The notes under the pieces are model-generated. The model did not search any database. It saw nothing but the letters and a program-made list of their open reading frames with translations, and had not been told where the DNA came from. DNA of 6,804 nt from assembly GCA_023248415.1 (NCBI GenBank), contig JAHFEP010000158.1:1-6804 (forward strand), read 5' to 3'. Below are positions 1-6,222 of the stretch, one piece after another. The DNA is from Nitrospirota bacterium (GTDB lineage: Bacteria > Nitrospirota > CAKKRA01 > 9FT-COMBO-42-15). Made by a program: the position numbers and the translations under genes. Each line of letters begins with the position of its first letter. Position 1 is the stretch's first letter.

Positions 1-2
1 AC

Positions 3-377
3 GACTTTAAGATTGCTGATGCAGATTTTCATACTAAATTAATTGGCAGGCCTAATGAAAGGATTATTGACAACTTGCAGAGCCTCCTCAAAGAGAAAGG
101 GGTTGTTGTTCATCCAAGAATCCCGCTTATACCTGATGTTACTGCAACACAGAAAAATCTATCAGCAATTGTTAATCTGCTGCGCAGGATGGGTGCTGGT
201 GAGGTCTCGCTCCTGCCCTATAATCCAATGGGCATGGAGATGTATGCAAAACTGGGAAGGCATAAGCCGAATCTTTCTGAAAGCTTTATGAAGCCTGATG
301 AGGAGAAAGCGGTTTATGATATGTTCAAAACAGTAATTAAAGAACAAGGAAATTCTTATAAGACATGTCTTGCATAA
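3..377 (+). CDS. Glycyl-radical enzyme activating protein, radical SAM family (3' end only)
   Basis: This is the C-terminal 124 residues of a gene whose 5' part lies left of the window; the frame is open from base 3. The family uses a [4Fe-4S] cluster and S-adenosylmethionine to place a glycyl radical on a partner enzyme of the pyruvate formate-lyase type. Seen here are the late-barrel features of the family: DFKIADADFH near the left edge, then GRPNERIIDNL, the strand RIPLIPDV, and the LLPYNPMG segment followed by a MYAKLGR helix, equivalent to the usual 'LPYHxxGxxKYxxLG' end. The CxxxCxxC cluster motif and any ferredoxin-like insert would be upstream and cannot be checked. The partner glycyl-radical enzyme is not in the window, so the substrate is unknown. 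The next gene starts 21 bp after the stop. The C-terminal VYDMF segment is repeated in the spacer after the next gene. The family call is fairly sure; the subfamily is not. Confidence 0.82.
   Translation, partial: DFKIADADFHTKLIGRPNERIIDNLQSLLKEKGVVVHPRIPLIPDVTATQKNLSAIVNLLRRMGAGEVSLLPYNPMGMEMYAKLGRHKPNLSESFMKPDEEKAVYDMFKTVIKEQGNSYKTCLA
311..327 (+). repeat. 17-bp direct repeat, copy 1 (inside the activase end)
   Basis: GGTTTATGATATGTTCA occurs here and again at 819-835. Extending upstream gives 21 of 22 matching bases (306-327 against 814-835). Both copies are read in the same codon phase for VYDMF, which favours shared coding ancestry over a regulatory site. Confidence 0.8.
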
Positions 378-398
378 TGGGAAAGAAGGTAACTGCTG

Positions 399-812
399 AT
401 GATTTCTGATATGTGGAAGAGGCTTTTTCAGGCGATTATTGGTTTTACAGGCATTATTGAGGCATTATTAGGCCTGTTAATTATATTCTTTGCATCATAT
501 CTCCAGCCGTATATTGACACAGGCGTGCTTCCAGAGCCTCTTTATTTGAGGATTCTTGGCGTGATGGATTTTTATATCGGCATTGCCTATATCTTTATCT
601 CCTTTAATCCTGATAAGTATTACATCTTAAATAAATGGACATGTTATCTTAGAATAGGGCTTTCGGTTATTTTTCTTGTTGAAGGGGTATGGCTGCTTGA
701 GGCAAAAGGGCTGAGGTTAGTCTATCAATCACTTGCTGTCTTTGACTTCTTTCTTTTTTTAATACAGGCTGCGTATATTCAAAAGACAGGAGAGGCAGTT
801 AATATTAAATAA
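399..812 (+). CDS. Four-helix integral membrane protein, unknown function
   Basis: This is a 137-residue protein that I do not recognise. Four hydrophobic segments are visible at about residues 9-35, 48-69, 82-100 and 109-127, with short loops and almost no soluble part, so it is most likely an inner-membrane protein. Each segment carries at least one charged residue (Glu21, Asp57, Arg85 with Glu95, Asp116), which is unusual for simple anchors and hints at a functional polar core. Helices 2 and 3 both begin with YLRI, possibly an old helix-pair repeat. The ATG start is supported by AAGAAGG about 9 bases upstream; a second in-frame ATG at 411 is possible but has no comparable site. The gene lies 21 bp after the activase, so co-transcription is likely. 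The general size and topology resemble DoxX-like or other small four-helix families, but I see no diagnostic motif. Confidence 0.75.
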   Translation: MISDMWKRLFQAIIGFTGIIEALLGLLIIFFASYLQPYIDTGVLPEPLYLRILGVMDFYIGIAYIFISFNPDKYYILNKWTCYLRIGLSVIFLVEGVWLLEAKGLRLVYQSLAVFDFFLFLIQAAYIQKTGEAVNIK

Positions 813-818
813 AAAAGG

Positions 819-835
819 GGTTTATGATATGTTCA
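819..835 (+). repeat. 17-bp direct repeat, copy 2 (after the membrane protein gene)
   Basis: This is an exact copy of GGTTTATGATATGTTCA at 311-327, placed just after the stop codon of the membrane protein gene. The two copies bracket that gene, 508 bp apart. Confidence 0.8.
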
Positions 836-894
836 GGGAAATATTTGAAGAAAGAGAAACTGATTTTAAAAATATTAATTGGAGGGAACTATGA
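820..894 (+). pseudogene. Repeat of the activase C-terminal coding end, or a 21-residue small ORF
   Basis: The spacer between the membrane protein and the duplicated-domain gene contains an open frame reading VYDMFREIFEERETDFKN. It aligns with the activase end VYDMFKTVIKEQGNSYKT (7 of 18 identical, several others conservative). The frame is open from 763 and its stop TGA (892-894) overlaps the ATG of the next gene as ATGA, the classic arrangement of coupled genes. This suggests the tail of a lost second activase-like gene. Alternatively, translation could start at ATG 829, which has AAGGGG eight bases upstream, giving a 21-residue peptide coupled to the next gene. The sequence alone cannot decide between relic, small gene and chance. 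Confidence 0.35.
881..886 (+). promoter_or_regulatory. Ribosome binding site fixing the start at 891
   Basis: GGAGGG sits four bases before ATG 891. It overlaps the alternative TTG codon at 879-881, which has no comparable site of its own, so ATG 891 is taken as the start. Confidence 0.7.
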
Positions 895-2684
895 AGACTA
901 AAGGCTTAGAAGAAGCTGCTGTTGCTTTATCTCGCCCCTTTACCCTTATTGAGGGCTGCGATATGAAAAATCCTGTTTTGAAAAAGATAATGGAGGAGGA
1001 TATCAAGGACATGGATACGCCTCTCAAGCTGATGAAACACTATGCAGATATCCTGAACAAGGAGAAATCGTATGGCGATATTGACAAAAAACTTGATGCA
1101 CTGTTCCTTTGCGGCAAGGTTATAGAATCACTTGACGGCTATTATCACGGCATTACTATTAGCCTCAAGACAGGTATAGACAGCCATGACATACTTAGTG
1201 AGATTGGCAGCAGACTCATCGGCGAGAAGATAGATCCATTGCAAATTTTCTATGGCAGGCTTCTTTCAAAGAGCTCTCCGTGGGCTGGAAAAAATTTTAA
1301 GGAGCTTGGCAAAAAGAAGCTATCTGATATAACCGATGGCTTTGAAAAAGGAGAGGCGGCAACCTACCTCGGCATAAATTCCTTTAGAAAGAATAATAAG
1401 GATTTTGTAAACAACCTCTCTGGCTATGCCCTTACCGCCATCATGGATATGGAAGGGGTTCCGGGGCCAAAAAAGGAACAGCGCTCATGGATATATGCAA
1501 AAGGCGGTCTCTTCATAGCAAAGAGGCAGATGTCTGTTGACCCCGAGCATCCGGAAAAGGAAGTAATTGCCCTTAACTATCGGTGGAAGAGCCTCGGCAA
1601 TATGTTTCCAAACAGACTGCTTATTGACGAGATAGTAGAGATAGCAAAAGGGCTATACTTAGGCAAGCTATTCTATGCCACATCACTCAAATATATTGCT
1701 AAGGACTATGACCCCGGCATAAGCCTGCAGGATTATAAATACCGCAACTTTGGATATTTTCTTTTAATGGATGATACATGGCTGCATGAGAAGAATATGC
1801 TCTTTCCTGAACTTGCCTATAAAATGGCTGACAACCTCCCTGAAAAGTTCAGTGCTTTTCATTTCATCAGCTCCCCTGAATGTAAGCCAAAGAGTATCGG
1901 CAAGGGAAAAACCATACTTCATTTTTTGCAGGAGCTTTCTAAGGGTGTTGAAGAAGGGACAGCGTCTGAGGAGAAATACTTTAATGAAATGCATAAACTC
2001 TTTATGTGCGGCCAGAGGCCTGATGGCATTAAGGGATTCCTGCATGGAGGCGTTGTTGCCTTTAAGAGGGGCGGATTCTTAAAGAAATTTGACAAGAATA
2101 TTCTAAATGAACTCTGGCCGGCAGTAAGGCCATTCTCTCCATGGACAGGCAAGACATTTACAAACAGCTCATTAGAAGGCATAAGAAAATATATTGGAAA
2201 TGATGCAGACTATTATAAGGGTAAGGAGCCTGTTATAATAGGGACAAATACATACAGAAAGGAGCTTGACCTTAGCCTTCCGGCAACAGCATTCATAGAG
2301 CATTTGGACAAGATAGGCATGGTAGTGGAGTATCCTGATGAAAAGGAGAAGGAAGAAGGCATATATGTAAAGAGCTTCTACTTTATTGCTGCTAGCAACA
2401 AGTCTGTCAATCCAGAGTGTAAGGATAAAGATGTGCTTCAATTCAACTACAGATGGCCGAAATTCCATACAATGCCTCCGGACAATCTTTGTATAGACGA
2501 GCTTGTCTGCATAGCAGACGGCCTTTATCTCGGCCAGCTTCTGTATTCTATAGAACCGAAAATTGAATATAGCCCTGAAAATGACCCGTCAATTTACAAA
2601 TATGAAGACTTCGGCTACTTTATGCTCATGGACGATGAATGGTATGCTATTAAGGAGTTTATAAGATTTGATACTGAGAGGTGA
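891..2684 (+). CDS. Tandem-duplicated two-domain protein, unknown family
   Basis: This is a 597-residue soluble protein with no signal peptide or membrane segment. It is two copies of one domain of about 290 residues. Paired motifs, in the same order: LFLCG 71-75 and LFMCG 370-374; DGYYHG 82-87 and KGFLHG 381-386; SPWAGKNF 129-136 and SPWTGKTF 416-423; GxN[ST][FY]RK; SVxPE; NYRW 229-232 and NYRW 519-522; DExVxIAxGLYLGxL from 246 and from 536; FGYFxLMDDxW 287-297 and 574-584. I do not recognise the family. The W-x-G-K-x-F element, the small G-x-x-x-G turn before it, and the late LG and YF strands loosely recall GXWXG/DUF4334 lipocalin-like domains, so a ligand-binding beta-barrel is a speculative reading. 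Two conserved Cys (74, 373) lie at equivalent positions. The stop is 26 bp before the flavin oxidoreductase start, so the pair is very likely co-transcribed and may act on related substrates. Confidence 0.85.
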   Translation: MKTKGLEEAAVALSRPFTLIEGCDMKNPVLKKIMEEDIKDMDTPLKLMKHYADILNKEKSYGDIDKKLDALFLCGKVIESLDGYYHGITISLKTGIDSHDILSEIGSRLIGEKIDPLQIFYGRLLSKSSPWAGKNFKELGKKKLSDITDGFEKGEAATYLGINSFRKNNKDFVNNLSGYALTAIMDMEGVPGPKKEQRSWIYAKGGLFIAKRQMSVDPEHPEKEVIALNYRWKSLGNMFPNRLLIDEIVEIAKGLYLGKLFYATSLKYIAKDYDPGISLQDYKYRNFGYFLLMDDTWLHEKNMLFPELAYKMADNLPEKFSAFHFISSPECKPKSIGKGKTILHFLQELSKGVEEGTASEEKYFNEMHKLFMCGQRPDGIKGFLHGGVVAFKRGGFLKKFDKNILNELWPAVRPFSPWTGKTFTNSSLEGIRKYIGNDADYYKGKEPVIIGTNTYRKELDLSLPATAFIEHLDKIGMVVEYPDEKEKEEGIYVKSFYFIAASNKSVNPECKDKDVLQFNYRWPKFHTMPPDNLCIDELVCIADGLYLGQLLYSIEPKIEYSPENDPSIYKYEDFGYFMLMDDEWYAIKEFIRFDTER

Positions 2685-2698
2685 AGGACGGTAAAAAT

Positions 2699-2704
2699 AA
2701 GGAG
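2699..2704 (+). promoter_or_regulatory. Ribosome binding site fixing the GTG start at 2711
   Basis: AAGGAG lies six bases before GTG 2711. The upstream GTG 2681, which overlaps the previous stop, has only a weak GAGAG before it and would add ten polar residues not expected before the family's N-terminal 'LFxPxxIG' strand. Confidence 0.7.
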
Positions 2705-2710
2705 ATAAAG

Positions 2711-3919
2711 GTGTCTATTTTATTCACACCTGCCAGAATAGGCGCAATGGAGCTTGAAAATCGCATGATTCGCGCTGCTTCTCACGAAGGGCTGGCAGAC
2801 TGGAGGGGAAGGCCTACAGATGAACAGTTTTTATTCTATAAGGGTTTTATAAAAGGCGGAATCGGCCTCATCATCACAGGATATGCAGGGATCATGCAGT
2901 CAGGAAAGAGCGCCCTTTTTCATATGACCATGATTGATTCAGACAAGCTGATTCCATTTCATAAAAGGCTTGTTGATAAAATCCATCAGATTGGCGGAAA
3001 GATTGTATTACAGATAGCACATTGCGGCCGCCAGACATGGTCAAGTGAAACAGGAAAACCGCTGTTAGCACCATCAGCAATTCAGTGTGGTTTTTATCGC
3101 GAGAAGCCAAAGGAGATGAATGAGGAGGATATCCATACTGTTATTGAAAGTTTTGCAGATGCGGCATCCCGCGCAAGGGAGGCAGGGTATGACGGCGTTC
3201 AGATACACGGCGCCCATGGCTATCTTCTTTCAACATTCTTGTCCCCGCATTCAAATAAAAGAACTGACAAATGGGGAGGGCCTCCTGAAAACCGATTCAG
3301 GATTGTTGGCGAGGTTTTAAAGGCTGTTAGAAAAAACGTTGGCATGAATTATCCTGTATTGATAAAGCTCAATACATTTGAAAATGCCTCTGATGGAACA
3401 AATCCAGAGGAATGTGTGCTTATATCAAAGATGGTTGAAGAAACAGGCTGCTGCGACGCCATTGAGCTAAGCTGCGGCACAAGTGAGGATGGATTTGTGA
3501 TGGCAAGGGGCGACTTTCCTACTAAGGCAATCTTCAATTACTTGCGGCCTTACTGCAATTATAACCCACTGGTTAAATTTTTTATGAAGACCTTTGTAGC
3601 GCCTTTTGTAAAGATTAAACAGCCGCCCTTTTCAGAAGGTTATAACCTTGATGCTTCTGCAATGGTTAAACAGGCGGTTTCCCTACCTGTCATTACTGTA
3701 GGAGGAATGCGTACCAAAAGATTTATGGAAGAGGCTATTGTGGCAAAGAAAACAGATTTTGTGTCAATGGCAAGGCCATTGATTCGTGAGCCTAATCTTC
3801 CCAATAAATTTAAAAATGGAATAACTGAGTCTGCATCGTGTGTCAGTTGCAATCAGTGCGTTGTTGCATCAGATACAAGGAGCATCAGGTGCTATTATAA
3901 AGAGGCAAAAACGAATTAA
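2711..3919 (+). CDS. NADH:flavin oxidoreductase, old yellow enzyme / 2,4-dienoyl-CoA reductase type, with C-terminal Cys4 motif
   Basis: This 402-residue cytoplasmic FMN TIM-barrel enzyme is expected to reduce an activated C=C bond (enone or enoyl type). It opens with LFTPARIGAMELENRMIRAASHEG, the family's usual first strand and FMN-contact region. It then shows GLIITGYAG, QIAHCGRQ (Gln101, His104, Arg107) and the signature IHGAHGYLLSTFLSP, with His166, His169 and Tyr171 as likely substrate-binding and proton-donor residues. NKRTDKWGG, ENR, the FMN phosphate loop TVGGMR (around 331) and MARPLIREP (353 on) follow. Residues about 255-311 form an insert carrying a hydrophobic stretch. The C-terminus has Cys377-x2-Cys380-x2-Cys383-x10-Cys394, probably a [4Fe-4S] site, but the protein ends there: the flavodoxin-like FAD/NAD(P)H half of FadH-type enzymes is absent. 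It must therefore take electrons from a separate donor. The GTG start has a good ribosome site. It follows the duplicated-domain gene closely. The substrate is unknown. Confidence 0.9.
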   Translation: MSILFTPARIGAMELENRMIRAASHEGLADWRGRPTDEQFLFYKGFIKGGIGLIITGYAGIMQSGKSALFHMTMIDSDKLIPFHKRLVDKIHQIGGKIVLQIAHCGRQTWSSETGKPLLAPSAIQCGFYREKPKEMNEEDIHTVIESFADAASRAREAGYDGVQIHGAHGYLLSTFLSPHSNKRTDKWGGPPENRFRIVGEVLKAVRKNVGMNYPVLIKLNTFENASDGTNPEECVLISKMVEETGCCDAIELSCGTSEDGFVMARGDFPTKAIFNYLRPYCNYNPLVKFFMKTFVAPFVKIKQPPFSEGYNLDASAMVKQAVSLPVITVGGMRTKRFMEEAIVAKKTDFVSMARPLIREPNLPNKFKNGITESASCVSCNQCVVASDTRSIRCYYKEAKTN

Positions 3920-3984
3920 CAGGATAAAATTAAAAGAATCGGGTTTTATATTGCTCTGTTGAAGGAGTGAGAAGGAAAAAATAT

Positions 3985-3989
3985 GGAGG
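3985..3989 (+). promoter_or_regulatory. Ribosome binding site for the lipoprotein gene
   Basis: GGAGG lies seven bases before ATG 3997 and four before ATG 3994. Both are better placed than the GTG at 3967, which would put a long basic stretch in front of the signal peptide. Confidence 0.6.
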
Positions 3990-3996
3990 CTATATG

Positions 3997-4461
3997 ATGA
4001 TTATTCGCAGTAATAGAAATGGCTTCATAATCCACGCCACTTTTTTTCTACTCTTTATTCTTATTGTATGCGGATGTTCAATTAAGCTGATAAGCGACTA
4101 TGATGAGGTTATTGATAAATCAGTGACTGAACTTCAGAAGAAGGTAGAAACCTTCTTATTGAAGATGGAGGCTGCATCTGGCACCAGTGAAGGTGAGTAT
4201 ATTAATAATAAGTCCTTTTATAATGAGGCGAAGGTTGAAATGACAGCTATCCGCTTACGCGCCGAGGCGATTTCAGAGAATAAAATCACTGTTCAACACA
4301 TCACTGAAATAGAAAAGAACATTGAAAGCCTTCGTCTGTTGCATGAAATGCGCGGGCAGAGAGGCCTTACAAAGGACTTGACTGACCCCATAAGGGTAAT
4401 TATTAATACCCAATTCAAGGCAATACTTACACTGGAATTTGCAAAGAGACGTGGTAAATAA
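3997..4461 (+). CDS. Small putative lipoprotein, helical, unknown function
   Basis: This 154-residue protein starts with a short basic segment, then the hydrophobic run ATFFLLFILIV and a lipobox-like VCGC-S, so Cys27 is the expected lipidation site. It would be an envelope lipoprotein. The mature part is highly charged and predicted helical: SDYDEVIDKSVTELQKKVETF just after the anchor, then helices around residues 75-115 and a conserved-looking end ILTLEFAKRRGK. This arrangement suits a coiled-coil or four-helix bundle in the periplasm. I cannot name a family. The start choice (3997, with 3994 equally possible) rests on GGAGG. A further Cys25 sits in the lipobox at -2. It lies 77 bp after the flavin oxidoreductase stop, with no clear terminator or full promoter between, and 39 bp before the next gene, with which it probably forms a pair. 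Confidence 0.75.
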   Translation: MIIRSNRNGFIIHATFFLLFILIVCGCSIKLISDYDEVIDKSVTELQKKVETFLLKMEAASGTSEGEYINNKSFYNEAKVEMTAIRLRAEAISENKITVQHITEIEKNIESLRLLHEMRGQRGLTKDLTDPIRVIINTQFKAILTLEFAKRRGK

Positions 4462-4500
4462 GCAGACAGTTAATATACCAGAGATTAAAAGGAGGCAGGT

Positions 4501-4833
4501 ATGCCGGAGATTAATATAGAAAAATTGGCCAAGGATATGACAGGTGCGGCAATGGGTGTATTTAAGGAAAAATGGCCGTCTGTTAAGACCTATGCAGAAG
4601 CAGAATTTAAGAAATTAGGTGAAACAGTCATTGCAGTTCAAAAGTCAAAGCTCGCTGGCAATATTACAGAAGAGGAGGCGCGCCTGCTTATGGACATGCA
4701 GAAGAACGCAATGCGTTCTGTTATGCTGACAGTTGAGGGTCTTGGGATAATTGCTGTAGAAGAGGCACTAAATGCTGCTCTGGATGTAGTGCGGAGTACT
4801 ATTAACACGGCTGTTGGCTGGACGATACTTTAA
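4501..4833 (+). CDS. Small alanine-rich helical protein, unknown function
   Basis: This 110-residue protein has a strong start: GGAGG five bases before the ATG. It has no signal peptide. The sequence looks almost wholly helical: an N-terminal amphipathic segment with KEKWPSVKTYAEAEF, a polar turn at LAGNITEEEAR (around residues 51-61), then a long helix rich in Ala, Val and Met ending in an apolar tail, NTAVGWTIL. The last 45 residues are apolar enough to pack against a membrane or a partner but are not a clear transmembrane helix. It lies 39 bp after the lipoprotein gene, so the two probably share a message and may act together; that is inferred from context only. I do not recognise the family. 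It is followed by 150 bp without a gene. Confidence 0.72.
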   Translation: MPEINIEKLAKDMTGAAMGVFKEKWPSVKTYAEAEFKKLGETVIAVQKSKLAGNITEEEARLLMDMQKNAMRSVMLTVEGLGIIAVEEALNAALDVVRSTINTAVGWTIL

Positions 4834-4970
4834 TTGCTGTGCATGGCAAGATATTCTCCCCAATGACTGTGGTTAATAGGTGAATGACGGCCATGAGATT
4901 GGTGTAATATCAGGGAAAGAAATGGCGGTTTGTGAGTGGGGATGATTAAGAATTTGAACTAAATAAATAA

Positions 4971-4975
4971 GGAGG
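4971..4975 (+). promoter_or_regulatory. Ribosome binding site for the pentapeptide-repeat gene
   Basis: GGAGG lies eight bases before ATG 4984 in an AT-rich leader. The preceding 4834-4970 stretch has no ORF of note and no convincing promoter or terminator that I can see. Confidence 0.6.
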
Positions 4976-4983
4976 AAAATAAA

Positions 4984-6222
4984 ATGGCTGAAAAGAGAAA
5001 GAGTTTTGTAGAATTAATAGAGCCTTACAAAAATATTATTTCAATCTTTATACCCTTAATAACCCTAATCATTACAGCAAACGTTCAGATTAACGACTAT
5101 ATGCGCAAAAGTTCTGATGAAAATTTTCGCTCTATAGTTAAAATGCTTTCATCAAAAGATAAAGAGGAGCGCCTTGCTGCTGCATCAAATATAGGGACAT
5201 TTATAAAAGAAGGAAGCTATTGGCCGTTTATAATTATAAAAAGTGGTGCTGAAAACACCGATAATGCAATTGATATACTTATAAACAGAATATCTGTCGA
5301 ACTTGACTACAATGTCCTTAATGCTATCATCGGTAGCTTGGAAAAGGTTGAAAAAATAGATGAAGAAAGGTACAGAAAGATTAGTGATAATTTACTGGCT
5401 ATAAACAGAAATATTTTTATTCAAAATTATGCGCTTAAGAAGTGGAAGACAGATGCGGAGACACTTGTCGGAAGCACAGAGTCTCCTGGGAAAATGGAAA
5501 AAGAGCTTATAAAAAGAGAAGGTTTTTTTAAAAGAGACAAACTTGAGGTGGATAGAGTAATGCTTGATGGTTTGAAAGAGAAGATGCAACTGGTATGGAA
5601 AGATTATTACAAGAGAGACAATGATTATCTTGAATTAACTATGCACCAACAAGCTGTCACTGATATTATCTCTATCTTTTTAAGTAAGCGTGCAAAAAAA
5701 GAAAAAAAATTTTTAGATTTGGTTTTATACCAAAATAGTTTCAATACTGCAATCTTAACAGACTTAGATCTGAGTAAGTCAAAGATTGATAGATCCGCCT
5801 TCTCATTAAGTATAATTCAAGAAACTAAATTTGATAGTTCAACCATAACAGATACTGTCTTTACCTTTTCAAACCTCGCAAAAAGCAGTTTTGTTAATTG
5901 CACAATAACTGCGTCATTATTTGATCAGACAGAATTAAAAGGTGTTTCCTTTTCTGGTTCAACGTTTAAAGATGTCTTTTTCGCTGGCTCAGATATGGCT
6001 GAGGCAGATTTTAAAGGTGCAAAAGAATTAAAACCAGAGTATTTTTATAAGGCTAAAAATGTTGATAAAGCCAAATTTGATGACCAATTTAAGAAAGAAC
6101 TTGAAGAACGGCTAAAAACAACTGAAAATGAATTCAAAAAATATGTTGAGAACTCTGAGTTGAGCAAAGATAGAAAGAATGCCCTATTGTTGACTCTTGA
6201 TGAGCTAAAACGCCAGAAATAG
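4984..6222 (+). CDS. Membrane-anchored protein with C-terminal pentapeptide repeats
   Basis: This is a 412-residue protein. Residues 17-36 form one hydrophobic segment, IISIFIPLITLIITANV, after a basic N-terminus, likely a membrane anchor with the rest in the cytoplasm. Residues about 45-155 are helical, with a HEAT-like look (MLSSKDKEERLAAASNIGTF, then a similar VLNAIIGSLEKV helix). Residues about 160-250 are charged helices. Residues about 257-350 carry pentapeptide-like repeats with Phe/Leu every five residues: TKFDSSTITDTVF, SSFVNCTITASLF, VSFSGSTFKDVFF and MAEADFKGAKEL, expected to form a right-handed beta-helix. The last 60 residues are a lysine/glutamate-rich probable coiled coil. Pentapeptide repeats serve many roles, usually protein binding, so function is open. 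The gene is clearly AT-richer and more lysine-rich than the operon upstream, which may mark separate acquisition. It stands 150 bp from its neighbour and probably has its own promoter. Confidence 0.83.
   Translation: MAEKRKSFVELIEPYKNIISIFIPLITLIITANVQINDYMRKSSDENFRSIVKMLSSKDKEERLAAASNIGTFIKEGSYWPFIIIKSGAENTDNAIDILINRISVELDYNVLNAIIGSLEKVEKIDEERYRKISDNLLAINRNIFIQNYALKKWKTDAETLVGSTESPGKMEKELIKREGFFKRDKLEVDRVMLDGLKEKMQLVWKDYYKRDNDYLELTMHQQAVTDIISIFLSKRAKKEKKFLDLVLYQNSFNTAILTDLDLSKSKIDRSAFSLSIIQETKFDSSTITDTVFTFSNLAKSSFVNCTITASLFDQTELKGVSFSGSTFKDVFFAGSDMAEADFKGAKELKPEYFYKAKNVDKAKFDDQFKKELEERLKTTENEFKKYVENSELSKDRKNALLLTLDELKRQK

Noticed and set aside
43..291. 82-residue open frame over the activase end
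   Set aside because: It overlaps the activase frame, which has clear family motifs; the alternative product has none.
879..890. TTG start adding MEGT to the duplicated-domain protein
   Set aside because: The TTG overlaps the GGAGGG ribosome site that serves ATG 891 at normal spacing.
1764..2468. Several open frames of about 90-100 residues on both strands inside the duplicated-domain gene
   Set aside because: They are shadow frames over a gene with a conserved internal repeat, and have no ribosome sites or family motifs.
2681..2710. GTG start overlapping the previous stop for the flavin oxidoreductase
   Set aside because: It has a weak ribosome site; GTG 2711 has AAGGAG at ideal spacing and gives the family's normal N-terminus.
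3967..3996. GTG start for the lipoprotein gene
   Set aside because: It would put about ten extra basic residues before the signal peptide; ATG 3994/3997 have GGAGG.
3920..3996. Promoter before the lipoprotein gene (TATATT at 3947-3952)
   Set aside because: No -35-like hexamer at 16-18 bp; the nearest candidate, TTAACA at 3916-3921, is 25 bp away.
4834..4983. Hidden small gene or RNA in the 150-bp gap
   Set aside because: All frames are broken by early stops and no stable hairpin or known RNA motif was seen.
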